From Chloroflexota bacterium (GTDB lineage Bacteria > Chloroflexota > Dehalococcoidia > Dehalococcoidales > UBA2162): 5,988 bases of DNA. Shown piece by piece: positions 4,726-5,988 of the stretch (its first letter is position 1; each line of letters begins with the position of its first letter). The notes beneath the pieces are model-generated. The model was not told where the DNA came from, ran no database searches, and was given only the letters and a program-made list of their open reading frames with translations. A program made the translations under genes and the position numbers. The DNA lies in the NCBI GenBank assembly GCA_016202525.1, contig JACQOM010000232.1, forward strand, positions 1-5,988, in the 5' to 3' direction.

Positions 4726-5988
4726 TTTTCGGTTTCGTCTGCTCGTGGCTTTCATTCTGGTAATTTTGGTGACTATCGGCACCATATCCTTCTTCGTTGG
4801 CCGGAGCAGCGGCAGTGAAATCCAGCAGTACGGGCAGCGCAGCGAAGAGATGCGTTTCAGGAGAATGGACTTCGAGCTAATCCGTTATTACCGAGGGAAC
4901 GGAAGCTGGGAAGGCATTCAACCCTATATCGAGCAGTGGGGTAGTCTCTACGGGCACCGGATTATAGTGACTGATGCCGGCGGGATGGTAGTGGCTGATT
5001 CTGAGGCAAAGCTGCTGGGAAAACAGTACCGGTCTGATATACCGGGTAGACGCCTGTCACCACCCTGGGAAATAGATACCCCGGGGATTCTCTATATCAG
5101 TCCTGAATCATCGGCCGGTTTTCCTTCACCGCTGAGTCTCTCCCAATCGATAAATCGTTTTCTCCTCTGGGGAGGCTTACTGGCCGTTGCCATTGCTCTG
5201 CTAATTACTTTCCTGTTGTCCCGGCATATTTCCGCCCCGATAAAAGCTCTTTCCTTTGCTGCCAGGCGGCTGGGGCAGGGAGATTTGTCACAGAGGGTAC
5301 AGTTCGAAGATGGGGGTGAAATGGGGGAGTTAGCACAAACTTTTAACTCCATGGCTGGCGACCTGGAGCGGACGGAGAAGTTACGGCGGAACATGGTAGC
5401 CGATGCTGCCCATGAGCTGAGGACTCCCCTTTCTAACATCCGTGGTTACCTGGAAGCCATCAGTGATGGAGTGGTGGCGCCGGATACGGCTACCATTCAC
5501 TCTCTCCAGGAAGAGGCCGTTCTTCTTTCGCAACTGGTCGACGACCTTCAGGAGTTAGCCCTGGCTGATGCCGGTGAACTGAAAATGATACTCCAGTATG
5601 AAGATATTTCGGAATTGGTTTCCCATGCTGTGGCCGGAGTAAAAGCCCAGACGGCACTAAAAGGGGTGTCGTTATCGGTAGATATAACTGGTAAGCTCCC
5701 TGCGGTTAGCGTTGATTCCCGGCGGATTAACCAGGTTATGCGTAATCTTCTGGATAATGCCCTGACGCACACGGCGCAGGGAGGCACAATAACGGTGACG
5801 GCCAGGCAGATGGCGAATCATCAGCTAGAAGTGGCTGTCGTCGATACCGGTCAGGGAATTCCGGCTGAGGACCTGCCTAACATCTTTGAGCGTTTTTACC
5901 GGGTGGACAAATCCCGTACCAGGGTTACCGGCGGCAGTGGTCTGGGACTTACCATTGTCAAAAGACTGGTGGAGGCTCATGGCGGAAA
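4715..5988 (+). CDS. Membrane sensor histidine kinase (3' end cut by window)
   Basis: This is the sensor kinase partner of the adjacent regulator, in the cytoplasmic membrane. The visible 424 residues contain transmembrane helix 1 (about 8-28), an extracytoplasmic region of about 120 residues (29-148), helix 2 (149-168), a HAMP linker (about 169-222, ISAPIKALS and GDLSQRV), and a HisKA domain with phospho-acceptor His233 in AAHELRTPLSNIRGYLEAI. The ATPase domain shows the N box NLLDNA (344-349), G1 box DTGQGIP (377-383), F box FERFYRVD (391-398) and G2 box GGSGLGLTIVK (406-416). The outer region contains RIIVTDAGGMVVADSE (82-97), like a PAS/Cache-type sensor strand pair. The start GTG 4715 has GAGGTG (4705-4710) upstream and overlaps the regulator stop. 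Only a short C-terminal tail is missing. The ligand is unknown. Confidence 0.96.
   Translation, partial: MIHSFRFRLLVAFILVILVTIGTISFFVGRSSGSEIQQYGQRSEEMRFRRMDFELIRYYRGNGSWEGIQPYIEQWGSLYGHRIIVTDAGGMVVADSEAKLLGKQYRSDIPGRRLSPPWEIDTPGILYISPESSAGFPSPLSLSQSINRFLLWGGLLAVAIALLITFLLSRHISAPIKALSFAARRLGQGDLSQRVQFEDGGEMGELAQTFNSMAGDLERTEKLRRNMVADAAHELRTPLSNIRGYLEAISDGVVAPDTATIHSLQEEAVLLSQLVDDLQELALADAGELKMILQYEDISELVSHAVAGVKAQTALKGVSLSVDITGKLPAVSVDSRRINQVMRNLLDNALTHTAQGGTITVTARQMANHQLEVAVVDTGQGIPAEDLPNIFERFYRVDKSRTRVTGGSGLGLTIVKRLVEAHGG

Overview
This window looks like ordinary bacterial chromosome of about 50% GC. It carries four housekeeping genes in a row, a convergent ribosome-silencing gene, a small secreted or membrane-anchored protein of unknown function, and a two-component system that runs off the right edge. 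The protein sequences, the gene order thiL-tsaE-tsaB-ndk, the mix of non-ATG starts, and a palindromic repeat ending in TGTCATTGCGAG suggest an uncultivated Chloroflexota member, perhaps of the Dehalococcoidia. This placement rests on general resemblance, not a search, so it is tentative.

Positions 1-371 hold no convincing gene. They contain two short inverted repeats near the left edge, a dispersed-type imperfect palindrome (184-293), and a promoter whose extended -10 box lies so close to the thiL ATG that the thiL message is probably leaderless.

Positions 372-3004 (+) look like one operon: thiL (thiamine-phosphate kinase), tsaE and tsaB (two parts of the machinery that makes the tRNA modification t6A), and ndk (nucleoside diphosphate kinase). 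The spacing is 4, 11 and 32 nt. The other t6A genes (tsaC, tsaD) are not here. The products handle ATP-dependent cofactor synthesis, tRNA maturation and NTP balance, so they are functionally loosely related.

Positions 2998-3342 (-) encode RsfS, the ribosomal silencing factor, convergent with ndk and overlapping its 3' end by 7 nt. No ATG, GTG or TTG gives the full family domain. The best start is CTG at 3342, with a good Shine-Dalgarno upstream.

The rsfS upstream region (about 3343-3479) is shared with a divergent promoter for a 134-aa DUF2680-like protein (3480-3884). That gene has a perfect 10-nt Shine-Dalgarno and ends in a strong intrinsic terminator (3914-3944). A separate promoter (3967-3995) then drives an OmpR/PhoB-type response regulator (4030-4725) and an overlapping membrane histidine kinase (4715 to the edge). 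The small exported protein beside an envelope-sensing kinase may be a target or accessory of that system, but the terminator between them makes them separate transcription units.

I found no tRNA, rRNA, CRISPR array, intact insertion sequence or clearly novel system. The observations most worth checking are the leaderless thiL, the CTG-started rsfS, the palindromic repeat, and the DUF2680/two-component neighbourhood.
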